From a virus, in the IMG/VR virus record IMGVR_UViG_3300013195_000003, positions 41,080 through 105,079 of that record: a stretch of 64,000 nucleotides of DNA; one strand, 5' to 3'. The notes beneath the pieces are model-generated. The model was not told the DNA's origin. It worked only from the letters and a program-made list of their open reading frames with translations, and searched no databases. Each line of letters begins with the position of its first letter. Position 1 is the first letter of the stretch. The translations under genes and the position numbers were made by a program. Shown here one piece after another: positions 17,689 to 26,093 of the stretch.

Positions 17689-20600
17689 ATGCCATTATTC
17701 GCAGCGAAAGGAATGATGTCGTCTGGTGGCGGCGGAAATTTCTATACCCTTGCAGAAGCAAAGAGAGATACGGCTGATAACTCTAGTTATCGTCAACCAA
17801 CAGGTATGTTTGACGTTGCAACGTCATCTTCTGGTGAAGTCTACACACTGAATGGTGAGCGTAATACTCTCACTGGTTTATACAATGCTGTTGTTGCTAA
17901 GATCGGTGCTATCGGTGCTGTGTCTTGGCAATACACATTTTCGGCTGCGAAGAATGTCTATCCTTGTGCTCTAGCTTGTAATACTGAAGATAATAGTATC
18001 TTCGTCTGTTTGATGGTGACCACAAATGAAAATGGTCAAAATAATTATAATCTAAAGCGTTATAACTACGCTAATACTGGATGGAACGATTCTACTAGTG
18101 ATGCCATCTATCATATTATGAGGATCAGTTCTTCTGGTAGTAGAACCTGGGAGAATGTTTGGAGTTCATCTAATTCTCTGTCCTACCCATCATCTATCAA
18201 CAGGTTGAACAATGCGGGTAATGGATTTGAACACGCTAATGTGTTTGAGAACAGAAATACATCACCCACACAGCACGAAACATCTCTGATTGGTGCACCT
18301 GATCTCAAGATTACGAAGACGAGATCATATGATGGTACAAATATGGCAGCTACCACGCCATTTGAACCTAGATCTGCTGCTGTCAATGATAGTGCTAATG
18401 CAATTGACCCCACCACAGATACATTAACTGTTCTTGGTAAAGCTTATGGTGGTGAAGAGAGTTATGAAGCATATGCATTAGATGGTCCTGCATTTGGTGG
18501 TCGCCCGCAGTCAACATCTAATATTGTTATTGATTATGATAATGATCAGTTTTATATTTTGGTAGCAGGTAATGCTACTACTACAGATATGTCTGCTTCT
18601 CGTAGTACAATGCAGGCACTGCAGATTCCTTTCAGTGGAGTCACAGTAGAAGCTCGTGAATTAGTATATCCTGGTGGATGGGATCAGAATGCTAAGATTA
18701 CATTAGATAGAACTGGTAACTTATTAGTTCCTTGGACTGGCACTAATAAAGAAGCACCGTATAAGAATGCCACCAATAGACCTGAGCTATATGATACGGG
18801 TGTTTCTGCTTCTAACATTAACACCGCTAATACTGGTGCATTCTTGAAACTTGATTGGGATAATGTTGAGTTAGACTTAATTTATTTTAATCTATCTAAT
18901 AATGCACCGACTAAGGTTTGTAAGGTAGAGTCTGAACCTCCCGCTGAAGGTACACTGTACGAATATATTACTACTGGTGGTTTAACACCAGCAACGACCG
19001 TTCAACTTGGTAAAGAGATAGCTAGTAGAGACAATACTGTCGGTGATAATAGAAGGCAGTTAGGTCGCCATTCAAACTTTGTTCAGCTTCATAAAAGAAA
19101 CACTGCCACTAGTGCTCTCGAATGGGTGAGAACTTTCTTTGCTATCCCTCGTGCTAGCACCAGGGATATGAACAATTGGTTTAATGATGGATCTACAACA
19201 AATAAAGGTGGTGGCGCATTTACAGCAGATATCCACGTTTCTGATTCTAAGGTTTTTTCTAATGGCATATATTACGTTGGAAATGTAATTTTGCCTAGTT
19301 ATGGTGTTTCTGGTACTACAGAAACTACTGTAAATAACTATTTTGGTTTCATTGCAAAAGTTAATTTTGATGGAAAAATTGATTATATCAGAGAAATCAG
19401 AGCTTTAGAGATTCTTCCAGACACTCCTAATCCAAACGAGAAACCTGTTTATCATTATGCACCAACTGTTGATGGTGGTGTTCTGTTGGATAGCATCAAC
19501 TTTGATGCATTTAACAATATGATTGTAACTGGTAGACACGTTGATGCACAGTTCCAAGGTACTGTCGGCACTTATGTTAATAATATGATCTTTAAGTTGC
19601 CTCATAATGGTGACTTAATTGGTCCTATCGAAGTAATATCTGATTACGATTCACATACCAAGAGATTCACATATTCTCCTGCGTCTAGTGTTAGATGTTG
19701 GGAGGAGACGAAGTACGATACTAGTATTTCTTATGGTGGCAACCTTGAGACATATAAACTGTTAAGATGTTGTGCATTGTGGAATACATCAGCTAGTCCT
19801 ACTAATCCTAGTACTTTGGGTGCTGTTAGTACACAAACTAACTACAATGCTTGGATGTCATCTGGGCAGAGAATGGTAGACATTGGTGCTGGTGGTTATG
19901 TTGGTAGATTTCTATGGACATCACCACAAACTAATTTACAGATTGATCCTACAACTAATAGACAGTGGGATCGTGCTACTCGTAGAAGTTCTTCGTCTGT
20001 GTTCTTACAAACCTACGAAGAATCTACAGCTAATAGTAGAATTGAAGTGCAGAAGTCTGTCCCTGGATTTGTATACGTTGACCAGACAGTTAATACTGAC
20101 AATGCACAAACAGACTTTGATGTTCCTTCATATGCTAAGGCAATTGGTCAAGGCAATACTGCTGATATTCAAGAGATTGCAAAGCACGAACTTCCTAATG
20201 CAATGGTCTCTGTGTCACAGTATTGGGACGGTGATTTAGGTCTGCGTCAACAGCTTTTAACACGTCACAGTCCTACTGGTGGTGTTGAGGCACGTATCTA
20301 TGACACTGGTTATAACACTTATCCTAAAGATGTATGTGTTGATGAAGTTGGTAACATTTATACAGTAGGTTGGACAGCTGACACTACTAATAGCAATAAC
20401 TTTGGTTGTGGTTATGTTACCTGTTATGATAAAGATATGGTATTCCAGTGGGATTATCAGTATGTGAACTCTGATACCAACACATTAGGCAGCGCTACTG
20501 ATAACTATCAGATTCACGCTTGTGCTGTTACATTGGACAGCGCAAACACTGCGAAATTGTTTGTTGCTGGACATTTTACGCAAACTAATAGTGGTACGGA

Positions 20601-21882
20601 TACACAGCTAGCAACAATTGGTGTCATTCCTCTCAGTATTGCTGGTTCTGGTGCTTCTACGGTAGTTGGTATGGGTATCACTAATTCTTCTATTGCTCTT
20701 GGCGGTGGACAATCTGGTAATGCTGTTGATGGTATTTTTGGTCTGGATGTTACCCAGGTTGATGCTACTGATGGAAACTTCTTGTATGTTGGTTATGCTG
20801 GCAATACATATGACACCACTGGTACTACCAATCGTGGTATGTACGGTGTCACTAAATGGAATGGTAGTACACCAGACACAACAACAGCTAACAACTGGGC
20901 ATATATCACTGGTGACGATCTTCGCTTAACATCATTTGCCTTTGGTAAGGGTGTTGATTCCTATGAGAAAGAGTTTAATTCGCCTAATGGTGATTTTGGT
21001 CTCAGGTTTGCTGTTGGTGGTGATGAGACGCAAGCAGGTGATACTAATGGTGTTGTGATTATTGCTAACGTTAGAAGAGATAGTGCTGGTAGTAAAACAC
21101 ACTCTGGTGCACCTCTTTCAACCACATCAGTTGTTATCAACAATGCTAATGGTGCTGATGTTGTTAGAGATTTGCGTTGGGGTTATGCAGAAACTCCTGG
21201 TGTTAACACATTTAAGTATGATTCTGGTACTACCACACGTGTAGACAATAGACTTGGTGAATCTGCCATTGAGAATGATGCTATCAATACATTCTATGGT
21301 AGAAACGCATACGAAGATAGACTATATGTCGCACTGTCTGTTACCAACCAGTTCTCGCAAATTGATACTTATGTGATGGAGATCACTGCTGCACAGCTTC
21401 CTAGTCGCACTGGTGGTAATTACAGAACACCCGATGCTGCTAATGTCACTAGAGTTGGTAAGTTGAGTACATCTGGTATCACACAACCAGCTGGCGTTTG
21501 TGTTCTTGGTCCGCAGTATGGTACACTAATGGTGTCTGCTACCTCTGCCAACTCTGGTACACCTAATGATCGTCAGCTCTTGACTGCGAAAGTACCTCTT
21601 GATATGTCTAAAAAGGATAGTGCATATATTGAAGTGGGTTCGCAATTTGTATACTGGGATGATCCCGAGTTCTCACTCACACTTATTGGTAAGGGATTGT
21701 TCTCTGTTGAACTTGATCAATTGAATACTACATCATATAATGATGGTACGCGATTCTATTGGGGTGGTACCACTGCTAATGGAAGCTGGGCGCAATACAG
21801 TGGCAATAGTTATCCTGATGTTGACAACGTTGGTACATATGTTGTTCGTACTCAAGATTTGCAACAATACAAGCAATCTTGA
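17689..21882 (+). CDS. Large beta-propeller-like virion protein
   Basis: 1397 aa. It begins with a glycine-rich anchor (FAAKGMMSSGGGG). The rest shows repeated blade-like motifs such as DVCVDEVGNIYTVGW and NLLVPWTGT, spaced by 60-90 residues and followed by Asn/Thr-rich loops, as in SBBP/NHL-type propellers. No catalytic motif is seen. Codon use matches the flanking structural genes. It closes the fibre block; a -10 box for the early genes starts 9 nt after its stop. The likely role is a fibre, whisker or adhesin; the propeller call is inference from motif rhythm only. Confidence 0.65.
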   Translation: MPLFAAKGMMSSGGGGNFYTLAEAKRDTADNSSYRQPTGMFDVATSSSGEVYTLNGERNTLTGLYNAVVAKIGAIGAVSWQYTFSAAKNVYPCALACNTEDNSIFVCLMVTTNENGQNNYNLKRYNYANTGWNDSTSDAIYHIMRISSSGSRTWENVWSSSNSLSYPSSINRLNNAGNGFEHANVFENRNTSPTQHETSLIGAPDLKITKTRSYDGTNMAATTPFEPRSAAVNDSANAIDPTTDTLTVLGKAYGGEESYEAYALDGPAFGGRPQSTSNIVIDYDNDQFYILVAGNATTTDMSASRSTMQALQIPFSGVTVEARELVYPGGWDQNAKITLDRTGNLLVPWTGTNKEAPYKNATNRPELYDTGVSASNINTANTGAFLKLDWDNVELDLIYFNLSNNAPTKVCKVESEPPAEGTLYEYITTGGLTPATTVQLGKEIASRDNTVGDNRRQLGRHSNFVQLHKRNTATSALEWVRTFFAIPRASTRDMNNWFNDGSTTNKGGGAFTADIHVSDSKVFSNGIYYVGNVILPSYGVSGTTETTVNNYFGFIAKVNFDGKIDYIREIRALEILPDTPNPNEKPVYHYAPTVDGGVLLDSINFDAFNNMIVTGRHVDAQFQGTVGTYVNNMIFKLPHNGDLIGPIEVISDYDSHTKRFTYSPASSVRCWEETKYDTSISYGGNLETYKLLRCCALWNTSASPTNPSTLGAVSTQTNYNAWMSSGQRMVDIGAGGYVGRFLWTSPQTNLQIDPTTNRQWDRATRRSSSSVFLQTYEESTANSRIEVQKSVPGFVYVDQTVNTDNAQTDFDVPSYAKAIGQGNTADIQEIAKHELPNAMVSVSQYWDGDLGLRQQLLTRHSPTGGVEARIYDTGYNTYPKDVCVDEVGNIYTVGWTADTTNSNNFGCGYVTCYDKDMVFQWDYQYVNSDTNTLGSATDNYQIHACAVTLDSANTAKLFVAGHFTQTNSGTDTQLATIGVIPLSIAGSGASTVVGMGITNSSIALGGGQSGNAVDGIFGLDVTQVDATDGNFLYVGYAGNTYDTTGTTNRGMYGVTKWNGSTPDTTTANNWAYITGDDLRLTSFAFGKGVDSYEKEFNSPNGDFGLRFAVGGDETQAGDTNGVVIIANVRRDSAGSKTHSGAPLSTTSVVINNANGADVVRDLRWGYAETPGVNTFKYDSGTTTRVDNRLGESAIENDAINTFYGRNAYEDRLYVALSVTNQFSQIDTYVMEITAAQLPSRTGGNYRTPDAANVTRVGKLSTSGITQPAGVCVLGPQYGTLMVSATSANSGTPNDRQLLTAKVPLDMSKKDSAYIEVGSQFVYWDDPEFSLTLIGKGLFSVELDQLNTTSYNDGTRFYWGGTTANGSWAQYSGNSYPDVDNVGTYVVRTQDLQQYKQS

Positions 21883-21891
21883 CTTTGGTGG

Positions 21892-21897
21892 TATAAT
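21892..21897 (+). promoter_or_regulatory. -10 box TATAAT of the first early-type gene
   Basis: TATAAT ends 23 nt before the ATG at 21921. No good -35 is seen at 16-18 nt, so it may be an extended or phage-modified promoter. Confidence 0.5.
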
Positions 21898-21920
21898 ATA
21901 CCCATAGTTCTCAAAATACT

Positions 21921-22181
21921 ATGGGTGCACATTCTCTTCCCGCTGACACTTCAGAAGCTTTCGCTACACTCTCTTCTCCACGTGACATTACTCTCACTCT
22001 AGAAGAGCGAGGTTACTTGAAAGAAATGCTGCACACATATAAGAGTATGTTTGCTGAACAGATGGTAGCAATGAAGTTCAATAATAGTACCGATATGCAG
22101 AAGCGTGAGGTGTTTCGTGAGAAACAACTATTCTATGGTGAGTGTATTATGAATAAACTGGTGCTGGCAGACACTAAGTGA
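21921..22181 (+). CDS. Small helical protein of unknown function
   Basis: 86 aa. Mostly helical: an LTLEERGYLKEMLHTY helix followed by a long Met/Lys/Glu-rich helix. The start is chosen because it lies at the usual 21-24 nt spacing after a -10 box. A strong terminator follows, so it forms a single-gene unit. Not recognised. Confidence 0.65.
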   Translation: MGAHSLPADTSEAFATLSSPRDITLTLEERGYLKEMLHTYKSMFAEQMVAMKFNNSTDMQKREVFREKQLFYGECIMNKLVLADTK

Positions 22182-22188
22182 ACTGTCT

Positions 22189-22214
22189 ACCCCTGCCTTC
22201 GGCGGGGGTTTTTT
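22189..22214 (+). terminator. Rho-independent terminator
   Basis: GC-rich hairpin (ACCCCTGCC / GGCGGGGGT arms with a tight TTC loop and one T-G pair) followed directly by six T. It ends the 21921 unit. The next -10 box begins 5 nt after the T run. Confidence 0.9.
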
Positions 22215-22218
22215 CTTG

Positions 22219-22224
22219 TATAAT
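22219..22224 (+). promoter_or_regulatory. -10 box TATAAT next to the terminator
   Basis: TATAAT, 21 nt before the GTG at 22246. Its -35 region would fall inside the terminator hairpin, so no normal -35 is possible. Confidence 0.5.
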
Positions 22225-22245
22225 ACTTACATTCGCAATTCACCC

Positions 22246-22521
22246 GTGACTCAAGGCACTCTCCCTCCCCGCCACACGCTCAGTGTCAAGGATGCTGCTG
22301 CTCTTGAACCCTTCTACCGTGCTCAGCGTCCCCACGGTGCTGCGCTGACGTGGCAGCAGCTGCGCAAGGCAGGTGCTACGCCCAAACCAAAGGAGGATCC
22401 CTCGCTCAAATTTGTGTGTGATGCTTTCAATGCTGCTTACAACGCTGACCTGAACTATGACAAGATCAATCGCGAAGATTCAGATATTTCCGACGACAGT
22501 GTATCAGCTGCCAGTGCCTGA
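22246..22521 (+). CDS. Small protein of unknown function, GTG start
   Basis: 91 aa with GTG at 22246. This start fits the 21-nt spacing from the -10 box; an upstream TTG at 22216 would sit in front of the promoter. The sequence is charged, with RAQRPHGAALTWQQLRKAG in the middle, and is more G+C-rich than the fibre genes. Its 3' end overlaps the next gene by 65 nt in another frame. Not recognised. Confidence 0.55.
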   Translation: MTQGTLPPRHTLSVKDAAALEPFYRAQRPHGAALTWQQLRKAGATPKPKEDPSLKFVCDAFNAAYNADLNYDKINREDSDISDDSVSAASA

Positions 22522-23050
22522 TGATTTGTACAGTCATTTACTTCAGCAATGCTATACAGTAGCGTGGAGAAAAACTGAAGATGGATCTCGCAGTGTGTCT
22601 AGCATTAGTGATAATGTTGATTTTGCTGATGTTATCAGCTGGATCAATGATTGTATTGCTGATGTGTACAATGACATCTACGAAGAACCATATGCACAAG
22701 GACTACAAGTCAGTGATGCTTGGTTGAATAGATCTGAGACTGGTGATGAGACACTATTGCACACACATCCGTGGTCAATAATCTCTGGTGTGTTGTACAT
22801 CACTGGTGATGATGGTAGCACTGTATTTGTTCAGAATAATCCATACGATACTGTGAATCAGATGAGTATGTCTAAACGGTATCATATTAAGCAGGAATGT
22901 CCCATAGCAAATGGTACAATGATTTTGTTCCCATCTACATTGCAGCATTTTGTTCCTGTCAACAGATCGCGTGAGGTGCGTCACACTCTATCATTCAACA
23001 CGATGCCCTCAGCAGTGGATGATGGACACCTGATAAGGTGGCACAGCTGA
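22457..23050 (+). CDS. 2-oxoglutarate/Fe(II) oxygenase of the 2OG-FeII_Oxy_5 (TIGR02466) type
   Basis: 197 aa. The family signature is readable: IQIFPTTVYQ at the N-terminus, LHTHPWSIISGVLYI with H102 and H104, FPSTLQHFVP with H164, and R175 in the closing RHTLSFN strand. Members are frequent in marine cyanophages; their substrates are not known. The ATG at 22457 is kept despite the overlap because the family's N-terminal strand begins at residue 8. It differs from the PKHD-type enzymes at 1077, 2383 and 26769, so the window holds at least two oxygenase subfamilies. Confidence 0.8.
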   Translation: MTRSIAKIQIFPTTVYQLPVPDDLYSHLLQQCYTVAWRKTEDGSRSVSSISDNVDFADVISWINDCIADVYNDIYEEPYAQGLQVSDAWLNRSETGDETLLHTHPWSIISGVLYITGDDGSTVFVQNNPYDTVNQMSMSKRYHIKQECPIANGTMILFPSTLQHFVPVNRSREVRHTLSFNTMPSAVDDGHLIRWHS

Positions 23051-23052
23051 CG

Positions 23053-23080
23053 CTGACCGACCACCCATCAGCTGTATAAT
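23053..23080 (+). promoter_or_regulatory. Sigma-70-like promoter CTGACC-16-TATAAT
   Basis: The -10 TATAAT (23075-23080) ends 21 nt before the ATG at 23102, with CTGACC 16 nt upstream of it. It starts just after the oxygenase stop codon. Confidence 0.6.
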
Positions 23081-23101
23081 AACTTCAGTTCAAACAAAGC
23101 A

Positions 23102-23518
23102 ATGATCTCCCTCCCCAACCCCAAGTCCGAGACCTTCGCTGAGTTCTGTGCCAGCGCTGATGCTCGCAACACCATTCAACTCAACGTCCGCAAGTGGACG
23201 CTGATGCTGTGTGATGCACTGGAGATGAACTTTAAGTCTCGCAATCGTGGTGTCGTTGCTGGTCGCGAGGCACCTGAGTACAAGTTTGTGATCGAAGAGG
23301 GTCGCAAGTATCTCAAGATCATTATGGAAGTTCCTAACGAGAACCGTCCTCCCTCCCGCAGTGTTCACGCCTTTGTTGATAAGAAGACTGGTGAAGTCTA
23401 CAAGGCAGCATCATTCAAAGCTCCTGCTAAGCACGTTCGCTTTGATCTGCGCCTGATCAAGGATCGTGAGTGGTTGCTGGAGCACGCTGATTGGGCAGGT
23501 GGTTATCTTTACAAATGA
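23102..23518 (+). CDS. Conserved-type small phage protein, unknown function
   Basis: 138 aa. Charged and mixed alpha/beta, with a long basic helix (TIQLNVRKWTLMLCDALEM) and a strand pair YKFVIEEGRKYLKIIMEV. The middle phrase HAFVDKKTGEVYKAASFKAP is typical of small cyanophage proteins of unknown role. It has its own promoter and is followed by a 7-bp hairpin. No catalytic motif is seen. Confidence 0.75.
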   Translation: MISLPNPKSETFAEFCASADARNTIQLNVRKWTLMLCDALEMNFKSRNRGVVAGREAPEYKFVIEEGRKYLKIIMEVPNENRPPSRSVHAFVDKKTGEVYKAASFKAPAKHVRFDLRLIKDREWLLEHADWAGGYLYK

Positions 23519-23533
23519 TTAGTTACGGTTCAC

Positions 23534-23556
23534 GAGTACGGCAACGTGTCGTACTC
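23534..23556 (+). terminator. Hairpin, possible weak terminator
   Basis: Perfect 7-bp stem GAGTACG / CGTACTC with a 9-nt loop, followed by ATTCTTCCT instead of a clean T run. It lies between two single-gene units, so termination is plausible but weakly supported. Confidence 0.35.
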
Positions 23557-23568
23557 ATTCTTCCTATC

Positions 23569-23597
23569 TTGCAATTCATCATTGCATTGGTTACACT
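23569..23597 (+). promoter_or_regulatory. Sigma-70-like promoter TTGCAA-17-TACACT
   Basis: -35 TTGCAA (23569-23574), 17 nt spacer and -10 TACACT (23592-23597), 21 nt before the ATG at 23619. The spacing is ideal and the leader length matches its neighbours. Confidence 0.5.
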
Positions 23598-23618
23598 GTT
23601 CAAACTTGACTCACACCT

Positions 23619-23852
23619 ATGCACAAAACCATTCTAGAGAAAAACGGTTTCCGTTTCGTTACAGCTGGTACACTAGAGAACGGTCAACCTGATTATCGCT
23701 TGCAAACGCAAGATGAGTATACTAATCGTTGGCGTGATGTATACTATTTTGACAATGAGATGCAATTCTCGCTCGCTATCGAAGATAACGAGTATCCTAA
23801 ATGGTTAACGGGTCAACCCTGTTACATTAAAGACACCGTATCTCGTCACTAA
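23619..23852 (+). CDS. Small protein of unknown function
   Basis: 77 aa, aromatic and charged, with NGFRFVTAGTLENGQPDYRL suggesting a compact beta sheet. It is followed 4 nt later by the next gene, so the two are likely co-transcribed. Not recognised. Confidence 0.65.
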   Translation: MHKTILEKNGFRFVTAGTLENGQPDYRLQTQDEYTNRWRDVYYFDNEMQFSLAIEDNEYPKWLTGQPCYIKDTVSRH

Positions 23853-23856
23853 GCTT

Positions 23857-24150
23857 ATGTTTGAAATTGGAGATTGGATTCACGCACCCCACTGCAATGT
23901 CAGTGGTATGGTATTCTTCATTGATGAACAATACATCACGGTTACAATAAAATGTGATCTCCAAGATCAACACGCTCGCTGCCCTTATGACATAACGTGT
24001 GTATGCGTACCACGTGAACGCTGGGGGGAGTGTGTAGTTTACCCCGAAAAAAAGATCAATTCACTAACACAATTGCACAAGGTTTATGCTGGTACCTCAG
24101 AAAAGCGAATTGCTACATTTAAAACTTCAGGCAGCCTTGCGGGAGTATGA
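23857..24150 (+). CDS. Small Cys/His-containing protein of unknown function
   Basis: 97 aa. Begins FEIGDWIHAPH, the start of a small SH3-like barrel, followed by VSGMVFFIDEQYITVTI and a Cys-rich CPYDITCVCVP. The Cys/His pattern could bind metal, but the order fits no known finger. The start is set by the 4-nt gap from the previous stop. Its last 65 nt overlap the next gene. Confidence 0.65.
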   Translation: MFEIGDWIHAPHCNVSGMVFFIDEQYITVTIKCDLQDQHARCPYDITCVCVPRERWGECVVYPEKKINSLTQLHKVYAGTSEKRIATFKTSGSLAGV

Positions 24151-24283
24151 TTTCCCTGAGACTGAGCTGCGTTATCTTGGTATTCAAGACCAAGATGATG
24201 GCACCCCAAATCATTACTATTTGATTGCTGGTGAGCATAGAGTATGTGTTGATCAGATCGAAGACTTTGAACAGGTGTCCTGA
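24086..24283 (+). CDS. Small acidic protein of unknown function
   Basis: 65 aa, overlapping the previous gene by 65 nt in a different frame. The non-overlapping part (FPETELRYLGIQDQ...HYYLIAGEHRVCVDQIEDFE) looks like real protein: a beta strand pair with an acidic tail. The actual start could be later than the ATG at 24086, but no other in-frame start was found. Confidence 0.5.
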   Translation: MLVPQKSELLHLKLQAALREYDFPETELRYLGIQDQDDGTPNHYYLIAGEHRVCVDQIEDFEQVS

Positions 24284-24291
24284 GACCCCTC

Positions 24292-24297
24292 TACAAT
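24292..24297 (+). promoter_or_regulatory. -10 box TACAAT of the lysozyme-like gene
   Basis: TACAAT lies 23 nt before the ATG at 24321. The spacing favours this ATG over the nearer one at 24311. Confidence 0.45.
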
Positions 24298-24320
24298 CCC
24301 CTACAACACAATGAAACACT

Positions 24321-24893
24321 ATGGCAAGTACCATTGCATCAGTAGCACTAGTTTGTGCCCTCTGTAGTCCATCTGAGCAGACTGTCTTAAATGTCATACA
24401 AGAAGATGGCGTCACAGATAAAAATGCAGCTGCTGTTATTCTTGCTAACATTAAACAAGAATCAAACTTCAACCCGTTAGCGTGTGAAGGATTTTATCCT
24501 GCGCTTGCTAACTCATATGAGCACTGCTATAACAATACACGCGGAGGATTTGGTCTTCTGCAGTGGACATCCGAGGCACGTATCAAGGGTCTTGGTACAT
24601 TCTGCGCAACATACAATTGCGATCCGAGCACAGTCGCGGGACAAATGCGCTACCTAGTCAATGAATATGACTACACATTAGTGCGTCCCGTGTTCACTAC
24701 ACCTGGACTTCCGCTCCAAGAGTATAAAGACGCAGCTTTTGCGTGGATTCGTTGGGGCATCACTGGTCACAGGTGGACCTATGCAAATGAATACATCAAT
24801 AAAATCAATGAAGTACAGCGTCCAGTGGAGGAAGCCCAAGAAAAAAAGTGGATACACCGCCAAGCAAAGCGTGGTGGTCTACAACTTGGATGA
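24321..24893 (+). CDS. Phage tail-lysozyme-like peptidoglycan hydrolase
   Basis: 190 aa. The fold is recognisable from AAAVILANIKQESNFNP, where E47 is the probable catalytic glutamate, and from GGFGLLQWTS (75-84), the substrate-cleft motif of tail-lysozyme (Phage_lysozyme2-like) enzymes. Residues 1-15 are hydrophobic and may be a signal or membrane anchor, which suggests export and cell-wall action at lysis, though a virion role is possible. It has its own -10 box; its 3' end overlaps a small gene in another frame. Confidence 0.75.
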   Translation: MASTIASVALVCALCSPSEQTVLNVIQEDGVTDKNAAAVILANIKQESNFNPLACEGFYPALANSYEHCYNNTRGGFGLLQWTSEARIKGLGTFCATYNCDPSTVAGQMRYLVNEYDYTLVRPVFTTPGLPLQEYKDAAFAWIRWGITGHRWTYANEYINKINEVQRPVEEAQEKKWIHRQAKRGGLQLG

Positions 24894-24972
24894 TGCTCGA
24901 CACATTATGGAGAACCTTGCTAAGGATCCCGCAATAACGTGCATCGATGTGATGCCAGTGTTCGGTTCATAA
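24808..24972 (+). CDS. Small basic protein of unknown function
   Basis: 54 aa. Starts MKYSVQWRKPKKKSGY and continues with TAKQSVVVYNLDDARHIMENL, a strand-helix pattern seen in short cyanophage proteins. The ATG at 24808 is preferred over 24739 because the upstream stretch is only the shadow of the lysozyme frame. It overlaps that gene by 86 nt. A hairpin and a promoter follow it. Confidence 0.6.
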   Translation: MKYSVQWRKPKKKSGYTAKQSVVVYNLDDARHIMENLAKDPAITCIDVMPVFGS

Positions 24973-24983
24973 GCTGGCACAGA

Positions 24984-25016
24984 GCCCCTGTCGCACTGCG
25001 GCGGGGGCATTATAAT
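24984..25016 (+). promoter_or_regulatory. Hairpin joined to -10 box TATAAT
   Basis: An 11-bp stem (GCCCCTGTCGC / GCGGCGGGGGC, ACT loop, 24984-25008) is followed after 2 nt by TATAAT (25011-25016), which lies 27 nt before the ATG at 25044. The hairpin has no T run, so termination is uncertain; it occupies the place of a -35 element. Confidence 0.5.
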
Positions 25017-25043
25017 AGGTACATACCAAACGAGGGAGACTCG

Positions 25044-25295
25044 ATGACCGTCCAAACCGTCAAGCACTGCTACTACAAGATCGAGATCGACACCGTGGAC
25101 GCTCCCCAGCACCCCATCATCTACTTCCGCAAGTGTGGCAAGTGCACCACTGCTAAGGGCGCTGACCGCCAGCACAATCGCATCGTGAACGAGACTGTCG
25201 ATGCCTGGCGTCAGTTCTCTCAGCAGATTCGTCGCTACACTATCTCTCGCGTCCCTGCTGACGTGGTTGTCAAAGGCGAGATCCGTAACGCCTGA
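25044..25295 (+). CDS. Small basic protein of unknown function
   Basis: 83 aa. A GAGGGAG ribosome site (25032-25038) sets the ATG at 25044, one of few clear Shine-Dalgarno sites in this block. The sequence has CYYKIEIDTVD and CGKCTTAKGADRQHNRIV; the C-x2-C could be half of a metal site, but no partner pair is seen. It overlaps the next gene by one base (TGATG). Confidence 0.65.
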   Translation: MTVQTVKHCYYKIEIDTVDAPQHPIIYFRKCGKCTTAKGADRQHNRIVNETVDAWRQFSQQIRRYTISRVPADVVVKGEIRNA

Positions 25296-25447
25296 TGCGG
25301 GGTATCTGGTCATTGGCATCAGTTGTGGTCACGGGTGGTCTCATCTATGTCTGTATGATGCCAGCAGACGCTCAAGCTGAGACCGTGCAAACAATCGTGG
25401 ACCTGATCCATTCTGCTCCCAAGGCACGCGACGGCGAGACCTACTAG
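25295..25447 (+). CDS. Tiny membrane or exported protein
   Basis: 50 aa, starting at the TGATG overlap with the previous gene. Residues 3-22 (GIWSLASVVVTGGLIYVCMM) are hydrophobic and look like a transmembrane segment or signal peptide; the tail is polar. An ADAQAE site after it could be cleaved by signal peptidase. Function unknown; membrane location is inferred. Confidence 0.55.
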   Translation: MRGIWSLASVVVTGGLIYVCMMPADAQAETVQTIVDLIHSAPKARDGETY

Positions 25448-25475
25448 GACAGTCCACACAGTGTCCACTCTCCCC

Positions 25476-25503
25476 CTGACACTGCCCGCTCTTGCCCTAT
25501 AAT
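25476..25503 (+). promoter_or_regulatory. Sigma-70-like promoter CTGACA-16-TATAAT
   Basis: CTGACA (25476-25481), 16 nt spacer, TATAAT (25498-25503), 23 nt before the ATG at 25527. An AAAGGA site lies in the leader. Confidence 0.65.
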
Positions 25504-25526
25504 ATGTTCATCAGCAAAGGACACCA

Positions 25527-25766
25527 ATGCAACTCCTGACCTCCGCCACACAGATTGACTACTATCCCGTCACTCCTGCTGGCAAGCGCTATGTGCGTCG
25601 TGTCACCTGGCATCCTGGTGCTGACACCGAGATGACCACATTCTCCACCATCGTTAAGTCTGAGATGATCTACGATGCTAACCAGCACATTGCCAACGGT
25701 GCTCAGGTTACAGACTTCAATGTTCATTGCTACAACGGTTCTGACTACGCTCCTCTCTCCTGCTGA
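25527..25766 (+). CDS. Small beta-rich protein of unknown function
   Basis: 79 aa. Alternating strands (YYPVTPAGKRYVRRVTWHPG, FNVHCYNG) with no known motif. It has its own promoter and a ribosome site, and leads a run of three closely packed genes to 26093. Confidence 0.65.
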   Translation: MQLLTSATQIDYYPVTPAGKRYVRRVTWHPGADTEMTTFSTIVKSEMIYDANQHIANGAQVTDFNVHCYNGSDYAPLSC

Positions 25767-25768
25767 TT

Positions 25769-25930
25769 ATGCTCAAAGCAACTATTATCAAGACCATCCG
25801 TGAGTGTTGCGAAGGCACAGCACTAAGTAAGGTTGAGAAGTTCCAAGTCTTCTGCCACGTATGTGACAATATGCTGGCTGAAGGTCACATCACCAAAACA
25901 CAACACGAGCGTTACACCAATGTTTTCTAA
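25769..25930 (+). CDS. Tiny helical protein of unknown function
   Basis: 53 aa, ATG 2 nt after the previous stop. Sequence ATIIKTIRECCEGTALSKVE, then FQVFCHVCDNMLAEGHIT; two helices with Cys pairs. This pattern is familiar from small cyanophage proteins, but no role is known. Overlaps the next gene by 11 nt. Confidence 0.6.
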   Translation: MLKATIIKTIRECCEGTALSKVEKFQVFCHVCDNMLAEGHITKTQHERYTNVF

Positions 25931-26093
25931 AGCTGACACCGACTTCATTGATTTTCTCTTCGGCAAACTCACCTCACTTGTAGATGTCGAAGAACTTGAT
26001 CTCCACGATGATGACACTTGCTGTGATCATCTTGAACTAAAAGCAGCAGAGCTTGAGATGACTGTTGACGAAATGCTGCACGCTGATCTATAA
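25920..26093 (+). CDS. Tiny acidic protein of unknown function
   Basis: 57 aa, ATG at 25920 inside the end of the previous gene. Strongly acidic (DFIDFLFGKLTSLVDVEELD, then DDDTCCDHLELK). The acidic charge and small size recall phage inhibitors of host enzymes, but there is no direct sign of that. The stop overlaps the next promoter's -10 box. Confidence 0.55.
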   Translation: MFSKADTDFIDFLFGKLTSLVDVEELDLHDDDTCCDHLELKAAELEMTVDEMLHADL

